Assembly (NCBI RefSeq): GCF_004698125.1
Contig: NZ_ML214298.1
Location: 186,001-250,000, forward strand
Source of the DNA: Halosimplex halophilum
Lineage (GTDB): Archaea; Halobacteriota; Halobacteria; Halobacteriales; Haloarculaceae
DNA: 64,000 bases
Direction of reading: 5' to 3'
In this document: positions 7,891 to 16,336 of the stretch, in pieces
Numbering within the stretch: the first letter of the stretch is position 1
Layout: each line of letters starts with the position of its first letter
The notes under the pieces: model-generated
What the model saw: only the letters and a program-made list of their open reading frames with translations
The model's database searches: none
Told to the model about the DNA's origin: nothing
Made by a program: the position numbers and the translations under genes

Positions 7891-8283
7891 TCAGTACGTC
7901 TCGACTTCGACGCCCGGCAGCCGCTCGAAGTCGTCGAGGTTGCGAGTGAGCACCGGTTCGTCGACGACGACCGCCGTCGCGCCGATGATCACGTCGCCGT
8001 CGGCCACGGGATCCCCGTCGGCAGCCAGTTCGCCGGCGAGGCGCCCGGCCTTCCGCATCACCGCCGTGTCGGCGGGATGGATCGGCTTCGACTCCAGCAC
8101 CGTCTCGATCTCCTCGCGTTCGGCTTCCGACTGGTCCGCTCGGCCGACGCCGTAGTAGAGCTCGAACAGCGTCATCGAGGAGATCCGCTGCTGGACGAGG
8201 TTCGCTTCCAGTTCACGCGCCCGCTCGACGGCCGCCTCGCCCCCGTTCAGCAGATCGATGAGAAACGCGGTGTCGAGTAGCAC
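7891..8283 (-). CDS. vapC: PIN-domain toxin VapC (module 2)
   Basis: This 130-residue PIN ribonuclease opens MLLDTAFLIDLL with the first catalytic Asp at residue 4. Glu41 in LFELYYG and the acidic pair in DGDVIIGATAV supply further metal ligands, and the C-terminal strand reads VLTRNLDDFERL, a classic VapC ending. The start is GTG and directly abuts the antitoxin stop with zero spacing. It is the likely toxin of the pair. The RNA target is unknown. Confidence 0.87.
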   Translation of the reverse strand: MLLDTAFLIDLLNGGEAAVERARELEANLVQQRISSMTLFELYYGVGRADQSEAEREEIETVLESKPIHPADTAVMRKAGRLAGELAADGDPVADGDVIIGATAVVVDEPVLTRNLDDFERLPGVEVETY

Positions 8284-8520
8284 TCACGACCCACCCAGCT
8301 CGTCGGCGACCGCTTCGAGGTCCCGGCTCCGGCGCTCGCGGCGCTCCTCGACGGCGTCCCGGACGGCGTCGGCTTCCTCGTCGGAGAGGACGCCCGCGAT
8401 ATCCAGCAGCGAGCGCTCGCCGGCCAGCCGGAGCACCACGTCCGAGAACGTCTCGTCCTCGCGCTTGTGCGCGGCGAGGCGCTCGTAGGCGTCCTCCGAG
8501 AGCCGGATGCTCTTGGACAT
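8284..8520 (-). CDS. vapB: VapB antitoxin (module 2)
   Basis: This 78-residue antitoxin starts MSKSIRLSEDAYERLAAHK, the ribbon-helix-helix-like opening of the VapB family COG1753, and ends with an acidic/basic helical tail that would neutralise VapC. I chose the ATG at 8520 over in-frame starts at 8526 and 8547 because the family begins MSKSIRLS and because a minus-strand CTTTTT box (about 8546-8552) lies at leaderless spacing from it. The palindrome at 8522-8539 sits exactly between that box and the start and is a probable autoregulatory operator. Confidence 0.85.
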   Translation of the reverse strand: MSKSIRLSEDAYERLAAHKREDETFSDVVLRLAGERSLLDIAGVLSDEEADAVRDAVEERRERRSRDLEAVADELGGS

Positions 8521-8521
8521 G

Positions 8522-8539
8522 TGCATACAGTCGTATGCA
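8522..8539. promoter_or_regulatory. Palindromic operator candidate of vapBC module 2
   Basis: TGCATAC and GTATGCA form a perfect 7-bp inverted repeat around the centre AGTC. It lies between the TATA-like box (about 8546-8552, minus strand) and the vapB start at 8520, covering the expected transcription start. VapB RHH proteins commonly bind such palindromes to repress their own operon. The binding itself is inferred. Confidence 0.55.
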
Positions 8540-8570
8540 GCGCGCAAAAAGCCCTTCGCCGCCCCGGCCG

Positions 8571-8682
8571 CTACTCGCCGTCAATCGGCCGATACTGGTC
8601 GCGCAGCCCCTTGAGATACCCCACGGCGAACAGCCGGCCCCTTGTCGTGGTACCCGGGCGAGGCGTTGTCCTCGCCGGCCAT
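8571..8682 (-). pseudogene. Frameshifted small gene (36-aa product after correcting one G)
   Basis: Read from the ATG at 8682, the frame gives MAGEDNASPGYHDKG and then drifts into an arginine/proline-rich frame. Removing one G from the GGGG run near 8638-8641 restores RLFAVGYLKGLRDQYRPIDGE and a stop at 8571-8573, a coherent 36-residue protein. This looks like a single-base insertion, either a sequencing error in a homopolymer or a recent mutation. It follows the gene at 8712-9293 by 29 nt on the same strand and is probably in its operon. The function is unknown. Confidence 0.5.
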
Positions 8683-8711
8683 CGTCGGGCAGTGACTCGA
8701 TACGCGGGCCG

Positions 8712-9293
8712 CTACGCGGTGTCCTCGGAGACGCGGTCGGCGAGGTAGATGTCGGCGTCGGGGTTCTGGTCGGCGTCCTGGACGATGTCGCCGCGGTCGC
8801 CGGCCGCCGCCAGCGCCTCTCGCGCGGTCGGGCGGTCGACTCGCCCCACGAGCTCCAGCGCCTGCAGGAGGGCCGGTTTCGGGACGCCCTCGCCGGGGCC
8901 GCCGAGTTCCAGGTCCGCGAGGTACTCCGGCTCCTCGTCCTGGATGAACCGGACGTACTCGGCGGCGTCGGTCGACCCGCCGAGCTCCTCGTGCCACAGT
9001 TCCGGGAAGAGGCTGATCCGGTGGTCGTCGACGGCGTCGCCGATCTCGTAGTAGCCGCCGCCTTCCCAGCGGTCGGCGTCGGTGGTGTGTTCGTCCACGT
9101 CCGCCAGGAACGCCTGCCTGTCGAAGGCGTAGTCGTCGCGGGCCGCCAGTTCCTCCGCGTACGCCTCGATGGTCCCGCGTTCGACGCCCGCGCCGTCGTG
9201 GTGGCGCTCGATCAGCTCGACCAGGTCGCGCCCGCCCATCGACTCCCCCTCGCGGACCGCCTCCTCGACGGCCGCCTGGTTCGGTTCGGTCAC
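8712..9293 (-). CDS. Hypothetical acidic protein, 193 aa
   Basis: I do not recognise this protein. It starts with GTG (VTEPNQAAVEEAVREGESMGG), is mostly helical and very acidic, and has a central KPALLQALELVG / TAREALAAAGDRGDIV pair of helices (about 140-175) that could be a winged helix, though this is weak. There are no cysteines or membrane segments. The start is supported by a minus-strand CTTATT box at about 9318-9324, 28 nt upstream. It is divergent from the four-carbon acid sugar kinase. Confidence 0.6.
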   Translation of the reverse strand: MTEPNQAAVEEAVREGESMGGRDLVELIERHHDGAGVERGTIEAYAEELAARDDYAFDRQAFLADVDEHTTDADRWEGGGYYEIGDAVDDHRISLFPELWHEELGGSTDAAEYVRFIQDEEPEYLADLELGGPGEGVPKPALLQALELVGRVDRPTAREALAAAGDRGDIVQDADQNPDADIYLADRVSEDTA

Positions 9294-9437
9294 GTGGCCG
9301 GTTCGGCCCTCGACCGAATAAGCCGCCGGCCGGCGAGCGAATGGTGGGCGCCGGGCGCGGTCGCCGTCGGCCGACTCGCGGCCGACCCCGACGGGCGGAC
9401 GGACGCGACTAAGTGCGAGCGGGCGGAACCGGGAGCA

Positions 9438-10808
9438 ATGCGAAACGCGCTGGTCGTCGCCGACGACCTGACGGGGGCGACGGACACCGGCCACGGCTTC
9501 GCCGCGCGGGGCCGGGGCGTCCGCGTCCGCCGGTCGGTCGACGCCGACACTGCGGACGCTGGCTCCGGGGGCGACCCCGCCCCCGGGGCCGACCCCGTCT
9601 CCGAGACCGACGCCGACGTGCTCGTCGTCGACACCGACAGCCGCGACGCCGACCCCGGGACGGCCGCCGCGGCGGTGGCCCGCGCGGTCGAGACCCGCCC
9701 CGCCCCCCTCGTCTACAAGAAGGTCGACTCGACGCTGCGCGGGAACGTCGTCGCCGAGGTCGACGCGGCGCTGGCGGCCGCCGGCGCCGCCCTGGCCGTC
9801 GTCGCGCCGGCGTTCCCGGCGACCGGCCGCACCACCGAGGGCGGGCGCCACCTCGTCGACGGCACTCCCCTCTCGGAGGCTGGCTACGGCGTCGCCGAGT
9901 CGGACCTCCGGGGGCTGTTCGCCGGCTCGGAGTACCCGGTCGCGCGCCTCGACGGCGACACCGTCGACGCCGGGCCGTCGGCGGTCGCGGCCCGGCTGGC
10001 CGACCTCGCCGCGGCCGACCGCCCGACGCTCGCGGTCTGTGACGCCCGGAGCGACGGCGACCTCGACGCTATCGCGACGGGCGCGGCGTCGCTGGAGGCG
10101 AGCGCGCTGCACGTCGGGAGCGGCGGCCTCGCGGCCCACGTGAGCGTGCCCGGCGACCCGTCCGACCCGCCGCCGGACGTATCGACCGACCCCCGGCGGT
10201 CGGGCGTGCTGGGCGTCGTCGGGAGCGTCAACGAGCGGACGCTCGCCCAGCTGGAGGCGGTCGACGACGGGGCGGTCGTCGCCGTAGACCCCGCGGCGGC
10301 GGTCCGCGACCCGGCGTCGGCCGGCCGCGCGGCCGCCGAGTCGCTGGGGGCGCTGCTCGACTGGCACGGCCGGGCGGTCGTCACGGCCGCGACTGAACCG
10401 GACGACGTGGCCGCGGCCGAGCGGGCGGCCGGGGAGATCGCCGGGGAGGGGACGGCCGCCGACAGCCTCGCGGCCGACCGGGCGACCGGGGAGATCGCCG
10501 GGGAGGGGACGGCCGCCGACAGCCTCGCGGCCGACCGGGTCGCCGCGGCGCTGGCCGCCGCGGCGCGGGCGACCGTCGAGGCGTCTCCGCCCGCCGGGCT
10601 CGTCCTCACGGGGGGAGACACCGCCGGCACAGTGCTGGACGCGCTGGACGCGGGCGAGATAGCGCTCACCGGGGAGGCGGTCGCCGCGGGCGTGCCGGTC
10701 GGGGCGGTCGCGGACGGTCCCGCGGCGGGGACGCGGGTGGCGACGAAGGCCGGCGGCTTCGGGACGGAAAGGGTCATCCTCAACTGTCTGGACGCGCTGG
10801 GTCGGTAG
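9438..10808 (+). CDS. Four-carbon acid sugar kinase (DUF1537/OtnK family)
   Basis: This 456-residue kinase of the DUF1537 family phosphorylates four-carbon sugar acids such as D-threonate or D-erythronate at the 4-OH. The N-terminal sugar-binding domain has VADDLTGATDTG (residues 7-18) and YKKVDSTLRGN, and the C-terminal nucleotide-binding domain has TGGDTAGTVLDAL and TKAGGFG. A 19-residue block (GEIAGEGTAADSLAADR plus two) is repeated in tandem at about residues 331-368. The gene is one base from the pdxA-type gene, matching the bacterial kinase-PdxA2 pathway to dihydroxyacetone phosphate. The exact substrate cannot be told from sequence. A CTAAG box at 9409-9413 is about 27 nt upstream. Confidence 0.85.
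   Translation: MRNALVVADDLTGATDTGHGFAARGRGVRVRRSVDADTADAGSGGDPAPGADPVSETDADVLVVDTDSRDADPGTAAAAVARAVETRPAPLVYKKVDSTLRGNVVAEVDAALAAAGAALAVVAPAFPATGRTTEGGRHLVDGTPLSEAGYGVAESDLRGLFAGSEYPVARLDGDTVDAGPSAVAARLADLAAADRPTLAVCDARSDGDLDAIATGAASLEASALHVGSGGLAAHVSVPGDPSDPPPDVSTDPRRSGVLGVVGSVNERTLAQLEAVDDGAVVAVDPAAAVRDPASAGRAAAESLGALLDWHGRAVVTAATEPDDVAAAERAAGEIAGEGTAADSLAADRATGEIAGEGTAADSLAADRVAAALAAAARATVEASPPAGLVLTGGDTAGTVLDALDAGEIALTGEAVAAGVPVGAVADGPAAGTRVATKAGGFGTERVILNCLDALGR
10429..10539 (+). repeat. 57-bp in-frame tandem duplication inside the kinase gene
   Basis: Unit 1 (10429-10485) and unit 2 (from 10486) are nearly identical over 54 bases and keep frame, adding 19 residues. The repeat lies in the helical region before the final TGGDTAGT motif. 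The near identity points to a recent duplication. Confidence 0.9.
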
Positions 10809-10809
10809 C

Positions 10810-11934
10810 ATGGAGCGACCGACCGTCGCCGTGACGATGGGCGACCCCGCCGGCGTCGGGGCCGAGGTGGTCGTCGAGGCCTACCCGAGGCTGTGCGACG
10901 CCGCGGTGCCGCTGGTCGTCGGCGACGCCGACGTGTTGCGCGCGGCCGTCGAGGTCTGCGGGGGCGACCCGGTCGTCGAGCCGGTCGACTCGCCGGCGGC
11001 CGCGGACGCCGACCCCGAGCGGATCCCGGTGCTGGACCTGGACAACGTTGACGCCGCCGACCTGACCTACGGCGAGGTCCGCGAGGCCTACGGCGCGGCG
11101 AGCCTGGAGTACGTCGAGCGGGCCGTCGAGCTGGCGATCGACGGGGCCGTCGACGCTATCACGACCGCGCCGATCAACAAGCAGGCGACCCGCTGTGCGG
11201 GGAGTACGTACGCCGGCCACACGGGGCTGCTCGCCGACCGCACCGACACCGACGAGTACGCGATGATGCTGGTCGAGGGGCTGGACAGCGTGGCGTCGGA
11301 GACGCCGCGGGCAGACGGAGCCGGCGACTCCGTCGACGGGGCCGCGGACGGCGGCGTCGACGCGGACCTGATCGTCACCCACGTCAGCACGCACGTCCCG
11401 CTGACCGAGGCGTGCAACCGCGTCTGTCGGGGCCGCGTCCGGACGACCGTCGACGTGACCCACGAGGGGCTTCGCGACCTGGGGATCGACGAGCCGACCA
11501 TCGCCGTCGCGGGGCTGAACCCCCACGCCAGCGACGGCGGCATCCTCGGCGTCGCCGAGGGCAGCGAGATCGAACCCGCCGTCGCGGACGCCCGGGCCGA
11601 CGGGCTGGACGTGGTCGGCCCCGAATCGCCGGACACCGTCTTCGCGCAGGCCGCGGGCGGCGCATACGACTGCGTGGTCGCGATGTACCACGACCAGGGG
11701 CACATCCCGATCAAGATGCTCGGGTTCGACAGCGACGACGCCGTCTCCGGCGTCAACGTCACCGTCGGCCTGCCGATCGTCCGCACGAGCGTCGACCACG
11801 GCACCGCCTTCGACATCGCCGGCGAGGGCGTCGCCAGCGAGGCCAGCATGGTCGACGCCGTCGACGTGGCCGCACGCATCGCCCGCAACCGGGCGGCGCG
11901 GGCGGACGCCCCGGGACCGGACGGGGACGACTGA
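10810..11934 (+). CDS. pdxA: PdxA-type 4-phosphate dehydrogenase (PdxA2 role likely)
   Basis: This 374-residue NAD-dependent enzyme of the 4-hydroxythreonine-4-phosphate dehydrogenase family has the expected motifs: VTMGDPAGVGAEV at the N-terminus, TTAPINKQA, GHTGLLAD, and the three metal-binding His contexts THVPL, NPHASDGG and YHDQGHIPIK. A haloarchaeal acidic insert (about 157-180) interrupts the middle. Haloarchaea rarely make pyridoxal phosphate by the DXP-dependent route, and the gene is fused in operon to a DUF1537 kinase. I therefore infer the PdxA2 reaction, oxidation and decarboxylation of D-threonate or D-erythronate 4-phosphate to dihydroxyacetone phosphate, rather than vitamin B6 synthesis. 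Confidence 0.88.
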   Translation: MERPTVAVTMGDPAGVGAEVVVEAYPRLCDAAVPLVVGDADVLRAAVEVCGGDPVVEPVDSPAAADADPERIPVLDLDNVDAADLTYGEVREAYGAASLEYVERAVELAIDGAVDAITTAPINKQATRCAGSTYAGHTGLLADRTDTDEYAMMLVEGLDSVASETPRADGAGDSVDGAADGGVDADLIVTHVSTHVPLTEACNRVCRGRVRTTVDVTHEGLRDLGIDEPTIAVAGLNPHASDGGILGVAEGSEIEPAVADARADGLDVVGPESPDTVFAQAAGGAYDCVVAMYHDQGHIPIKMLGFDSDDAVSGVNVTVGLPIVRTSVDHGTAFDIAGEGVASEASMVDAVDVAARIARNRAARADAPGPDGDD

Positions 11935-12074
11935 CTGCGGGGCTCCTCGCCACCACCGGCGACGCGCCCGGACCGGGCTCCGCCTGCCTCTCGCCGGACC
12001 GGGGACCCGCCCCGCCGGGTCGGCCGCCCCCGCTACCGCGGCACTTATCTTTCGGCACGCACCCATCGGAACCG

Positions 12075-12320
12075 ATGGGAGAGCGGGCGCGACCCGACGT
12101 GGAAGCGATCTCCCCGGACGCCTGGCGACTGCTGCGGGTCGCGGCCGGCTTCAGCCAGCGCGACGTGGAACGGGAGGTCGACGAGGTCATGCAGGCGCAT
12201 ATCTCCATGCTGGAGAGCGGGACCCGCGCCCTCTCGGTCGACCGACGCGAACAGCTGCTGGACCTGTACGTTGCCGAACTCACCGCCGAACAGGTCGACG
12301 CGCTCGTCGAACACTTCTGA
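12075..12320 (+). CDS. XRE-family HTH regulator, 81 aa
   Basis: This small DNA-binding protein has a cro/C1 helix-turn-helix at about residues 17-66: LLRVAAGFSQRDVEREVD, then MQAHISMLESGTRALS, then a short tail. There is no effector domain. It sits between the sugar acid kinase/PdxA operon and the DASS transporter and may control one or both, which is inference from position. An ACTTATC box at about 12041-12047 lies 30 nt before the ATG. Confidence 0.8.
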   Translation: MGERARPDVEAISPDAWRLLRVAAGFSQRDVEREVDEVMQAHISMLESGTRALSVDRREQLLDLYVAELTAEQVDALVEHF

Positions 12321-12412
12321 ATCCCTGCGGCGAACGCTTCCGAGTTTGCCCGCCGACCCGGGTACCGGAAGGAAAATCATTAAGTATATCGTCGTCACAA
12401 GCCCGTGTATCA

Positions 12413-14080
12413 ATGATACGAGGGCGTTTCAGCGGGAATCGCGGGACGTTACTGGTGTTCGCGGTCGCGGTCGTCGGGACCGCGGTCATCGCGTTCGGGC
12501 CGTCGCCGGCGGGGCTGAACCCGCGGGCGCAGTACGCGTTCGCGACGATGTTCTTCGCCGGGGTCCTGTGGGTGACCGGCGCCCTGCCGCTGGCGGTGAC
12601 GGCGCTGTCGATCCCGGTGATGCTGACGGGATTCGGCGTCTACGCCGATCTCGACGCCGCGCTCAGAGGGTTCGCTGACCATCTCATCTTCCTGTTCGTC
12701 GCGGGGTTCATGCTCGCCAACGCCCTGCAGAAGTACGACATCGACCGGCGGATCGCCCTGTGGCTGATGTCGCGGATGGGGACCTCCTCGCGGCGGCTGG
12801 TCGGCGCGGTGATGATCGCTACCGCGTTCCTCTCGATGTGGGTGTCCAACACCGCGACGGCGGCGATGATGACGCCCATCGCGCTGGGCGTGCTCTCGCA
12901 GGTCATCGGCGCCGAGGGGATCGCCGCCGCCTCCTCGGCAGCGGAGGCGGCTATCGACGACATCGAGACCGACTCCGGCGCCGACGACGCCGCGACCGAC
13001 GGCGGGGTGGCCGACGGCGAGACGATCGCCGGACTCGGGGCGGAGGACGGATTCACGAACCTCCAGATATCGATGCTGCTGGGGACGGCCTACGCCGCCA
13101 GCGTCGGCGGTGTCGGGACGCTCATCGGCACGCCGCCCAACGCCATCCTCGCGACCCAGCTCAACGAGCTGCTCGGCTACGAGATCGGGTTCGCACAGTG
13201 GCTGGCCATCGGGTTGCCGGTCGTCGTCGTGACGCTCCCGCTGGTCTGGTACCTGCTGACCTACCGGCTCTATCCCCCGCAGATCACGGACGTAGAGGAC
13301 GCCCGCGCCGAGGCCGAGCGCTACCTCCGCGAGGAGGGGAGTCTCAGCACCCGCGGCCGCCGGGTCGCGGTCATCTTCACGGCGACGGCGGGGCTGTGGG
13401 TCGTCGGCGGGTTCGCCGACCTGTTCTCGCAGTACCTGCCGGCGGCCGTCGCGGTGACGCTGTTCGGCGGCGAGGGGACGAGCGTCTTCGGCGTCGACGG
13501 CCACCAGGGGCTACTCTACTACGTGATGGTCGGGATGGCCGCCATCCCGGCGCTGGTGCTGGCCGACACGATGGAGTGGGAGGAACTCGTCGACATCGAC
13601 TGGGGGACGATCCTCCTGTTCGGCGGCGGCATCTCGCTGGCCGGCGGCCTCTCGACGACCGGCGCGACCGAGTGGCTCGCCGACTCCGTCTTCAGTTCGC
13701 TCACCGGCGCGCCGATCGTCCTCGTCGTCGCCGCAGTGGTCCTGCTGATCATCTTCCTCACCGAGATGACCTCCAACACCGCCACCTCCGCAATCGTCAT
13801 CCCGCTGCTCATCGGCGTCGGGAGCGTCTTCGCGACGACGCTGGGTCTGCCCGAGGTCGCGTCCGCGGTCTTCCTCGCGACTAGCGGCGCCATCGCCGCC
13901 AGCTTCGCGTTCGCGCTGCCGGTTGCGACCCCGCCCAACGCCATCGTCTTCGGCAGCGGCTACCTCGAACAGCGCCACATGATGCGCGCCGGCGTCCTCC
14001 TCAACCTCGTGATGACCGCCGTCCTCACCGGGCTGATCTGGCTGCTATTCAAATTCGTCTGGCCGGCGGTCCTCTGGTGA
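12413..14080 (+). CDS. DASS (SLC13) family sodium:anion symporter
   Basis: This 555-residue polytopic membrane transporter carries both DASS signature motifs: SNTATAAMMTP near residue 146 with GTPPNAI downstream, and SNTATSAIVIP near 455 with ATPPNAIVF downstream. The two SNT motifs form the sodium sites and the substrate carboxylates bind between them. About 11-12 helices are visible. An acidic insert of some 45 residues (about 178-220) lies in the middle and is a haloarchaeal feature. Substrates of the family are C4 dicarboxylates, citrate or sulfate. A four-carbon sugar acid is possible given the neighbouring kinase and PdxA genes. The box TTAAGTATATC at about 12380-12390 is 25-33 nt upstream. 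Confidence 0.88.
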   Translation: MIRGRFSGNRGTLLVFAVAVVGTAVIAFGPSPAGLNPRAQYAFATMFFAGVLWVTGALPLAVTALSIPVMLTGFGVYADLDAALRGFADHLIFLFVAGFMLANALQKYDIDRRIALWLMSRMGTSSRRLVGAVMIATAFLSMWVSNTATAAMMTPIALGVLSQVIGAEGIAAASSAAEAAIDDIETDSGADDAATDGGVADGETIAGLGAEDGFTNLQISMLLGTAYAASVGGVGTLIGTPPNAILATQLNELLGYEIGFAQWLAIGLPVVVVTLPLVWYLLTYRLYPPQITDVEDARAEAERYLREEGSLSTRGRRVAVIFTATAGLWVVGGFADLFSQYLPAAVAVTLFGGEGTSVFGVDGHQGLLYYVMVGMAAIPALVLADTMEWEELVDIDWGTILLFGGGISLAGGLSTTGATEWLADSVFSSLTGAPIVLVVAAVVLLIIFLTEMTSNTATSAIVIPLLIGVGSVFATTLGLPEVASAVFLATSGAIAASFAFALPVATPPNAIVFGSGYLEQRHMMRAGVLLNLVMTAVLTGLIWLLFKFVWPAVLW

Positions 14081-14140
14081 GCGGTTCGACCCGCCAGTCC
14101 GGGGGTACACTCATCACTCCGGCGTCCGACATCGGGGCCT

Positions 14141-15559
14141 GTGAGTCCCGACGCCGAGGGCGGCGGCCGAAACGTCGAGGGCGAGGCGCCCGTGATCGAG
14201 GAGACGGTCGAGACCGACGAGGCGACGGTCACCGGCGACGCCGAACTGGAGCGGACGCTCGGGCTGAGCGGCGGCCTCGCCATCGGCATCGGGACGATGA
14301 TCGGCGCGGGCATCTTCGTCTTCCCCGGCCTGGCGGCGGGCGAGGCGGGGCCGGCCGCCGCGGGATCCTTCGCCATCGGCGCGGTCGTGGCGCTCCTCGT
14401 GGCGCTCCCGACCTCCGAGCTCGCGACGGCGATGCCCAAAAGCGGCGGCGGCTACTACTTCATCTCCCGGGGGCTGGGGACGCTCGCGGGCACGGTCGTC
14501 GGCCTCTCGCTGTGGTTCGGCCTCGTGTTCGCCACGGCGTTCTACCTCGTCGGCTTCGGCTACTACGCCGTCGACACGCTCGCCGAGGTGGGCGTCGCGG
14601 TCGGCGACGGCCTCGCCGTCCCGATCGCCCTGCTGTTCGGCGCCGGCTTCACCGCCCTGAACGTCACGGGCACCGAGAACGCGGCCAAACTCCAGAACGG
14701 CGTCGTCGCGCTCCTGCTGTCGATCCTCTCTGTGTTCCTGCTGTACGGCGCGCTCGACGCGCTCGGGGTCGTCGGCGCGCCGAGCGCCCCCGAGCGGTTC
14801 ATGCCGTTCGGTCCGGTACCGGTCCTGACGACCGCGGCGCTCGTGTTCACCTCCTACCTGGGGTTCGCACAGGTGGCGACCGTCGCCGGCGAGATGAAGC
14901 GACCGGGGCGGAACCTCCCGCTGGCGATGGTCGGCTCGGTCGTGATCGTCGGCGTCATGTACGTGCTGACGGTGTTCGTCGCGACGAGCGCGATCCCCAG
15001 CGGCGAACTGGCCGCCCTCGGCGAGACGGCGATGGTCGACGTGGGGCGGCACTACCTCGGCGGCGCGGGCGCGCTCGCCATCGTCTTCGGCGGGCTGCTG
15101 GCGACGATGTCCAGCGCCAACGCCTCGATCCTGAGCACCTCCCGGGCCATCTACGCCGTCTCCCGCGACGCCATCCTCCCGCGGTGGGCCAGCCGGATCA
15201 ACCTCAAGTACGGGACGCCCCACGTCGCGCTGGGGCTGGCCGGCGGGCCGGTGCTCGTGCTCGTCGGGACGGGGGAGGTCGAGGTGCTCGCGGAGGTCGC
15301 CTCCTTCCTGCACCTGGTCCTCTACGGCCTGATGTGCGTCGCGCTGATCGCGCTCCGCCGGGACGAACCCGAGTGGTACGACCCGGACTTCCGGGTGCCC
15401 GGCTACCCCGTCGTGCCGGTCCTGGGCGCGCTGTCGAGCTTCGCGCTCATCCTCTTCATGCAACGGCTCTCCCAGGTCGTCGGGCTCGCCGTCATGCTCG
15501 CCGCCGCGGGCTGGTACTTCTATTACGCTCGCGGCGTTAGTCTCCGGGGAGCACTATGA
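14141..15559 (+). CDS. APC superfamily amino acid permease
   Basis: This 472-residue permease has about 12 helices after a 45-residue acidic cytoplasmic tail. The first helix holds the APC signature [15 protein letters not shown], followed by [19 protein letters not shown]. Many haloarchaeal relatives carry UspA domains at the C-terminus. Here that domain is a separate protein whose ATG overlaps the permease stop by four bases. The start codon is GTG. The substrate is probably an amino acid or amine but not resolvable. The gap from the upstream transporter is 60 nt. Confidence 0.88.
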   Translation: MSPDAEGGGRNVEGEAPVIEETVETDEATVTGDAELERTLGLSGGLAIGIGTMIGAGIFVFPGLAAGEAGPAAAGSFAIGAVVALLVALPTSELATAMPKSGGGYYFISRGLGTLAGTVVGLSLWFGLVFATAFYLVGFGYYAVDTLAEVGVAVGDGLAVPIALLFGAGFTALNVTGTENAAKLQNGVVALLLSILSVFLLYGALDALGVVGAPSAPERFMPFGPVPVLTTAALVFTSYLGFAQVATVAGEMKRPGRNLPLAMVGSVVIVGVMYVLTVFVATSAIPSGELAALGETAMVDVGRHYLGGAGALAIVFGGLLATMSSANASILSTSRAIYAVSRDAILPRWASRINLKYGTPHVALGLAGGPVLVLVGTGEVEVLAEVASFLHLVLYGLMCVALIALRRDEPEWYDPDFRVPGYPVVPVLGALSSFALILFMQRLSQVVGLAVMLAAAGWYFYYARGVSLRGAL

Positions 15560-16284
15560 CCCGCGTCCTCGTGCCGCTGGCGATACTGGCGGGGGAGAGC
15601 GTCTCGCCGGGGCTGATCGACCTGCTCGGGACCGTCGACGTGACGGTGCTGGGCTATCACGTCGTCCCGGAGCAGACGCCGCCCGACCAGGCCCGCCTCC
15701 AGTACGAGGACCGGGCCAACGAGGCGCTCGACGACGTGACCGAGGAGTTCGCGGCCGCGGGCGGCGCCGCCGAGCGCCGCCTCGTGTTCACCCACGACCG
15801 CGAGCAGTCGGTCGAGCGCATCGCCGACGAACTCGACGCCGACGCCGTCGCGGTCAGGGGCGCGACCGGCCCGGTCGAGCGCCTGCTGGTCCCGCTGACC
15901 GGCGCGGTGGCCGCCGACCGCGTCACCGAGTTCGTCGTCACGCTCGTCGGCGACCGCGACGTCGACGTGACGCTGTTCGTCGCCACCGACGCCGAGGACG
16001 AGGCGGGCGAGACGGCGCTGGACGACGCCGCGGCGTCGCTGCGCGAGGCCGGCATCGACGTCGAGACGAGCCGCGCGACCGGGCCGCCGTTCGAGTCGCT
16101 CGTCGACGCGGCCGCCGGCCACGACGCCGTCGTCATGGGCGAGCGGGCGCCGTCGCTCAGGTCCTTCCTCTTCGGCGACGAGGCCGAGCGCGTCGCCGCG
16201 GAGACGGTCGGCCCGGTGCTGGTCGTCCGGCGCGGCGAGGAGGCGGCCGCGCCCGAGCGCGACCCGGACGCCGACGCCGCCTGA
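15556..16284 (+). CDS. UspA-domain protein partnered with the permease
   Basis: This 242-residue protein has two UspA-like halves. The first (residues 1-105) starts [19 protein letters not shown]. The second (about 110-230) ends [28 protein letters not shown] in pieces resembling the Usp nucleotide-binding loop, but with Gly-Asp in place of the usual Gly-Ser, so ATP binding may be weak. Its coupling to the permease by an ATGA overlap suggests it modulates transport, as the fused Usp domains do in relatives. Confidence 0.82.
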   Translation: MTRVLVPLAILAGESVSPGLIDLLGTVDVTVLGYHVVPEQTPPDQARLQYEDRANEALDDVTEEFAAAGGAAERRLVFTHDREQSVERIADELDADAVAVRGATGPVERLLVPLTGAVAADRVTEFVVTLVGDRDVDVTLFVATDAEDEAGETALDDAAASLREAGIDVETSRATGPPFESLVDAAAGHDAVVMGERAPSLRSFLFGDEAERVAAETVGPVLVVRRGEEAAAPERDPDADAA

Positions 16285-16336
16285 GCGCGAGGGTCCGACG
16301 ACGGCTCCGCCTGACCGCGGTGCTGGAGCGACCGGC

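Noticed and set aside
8712-10811. 699-codon minus-strand frame read as one protein
   Set aside because: Only its last 193 codons are a plausible gene. The rest mirrors the sugar acid kinase.
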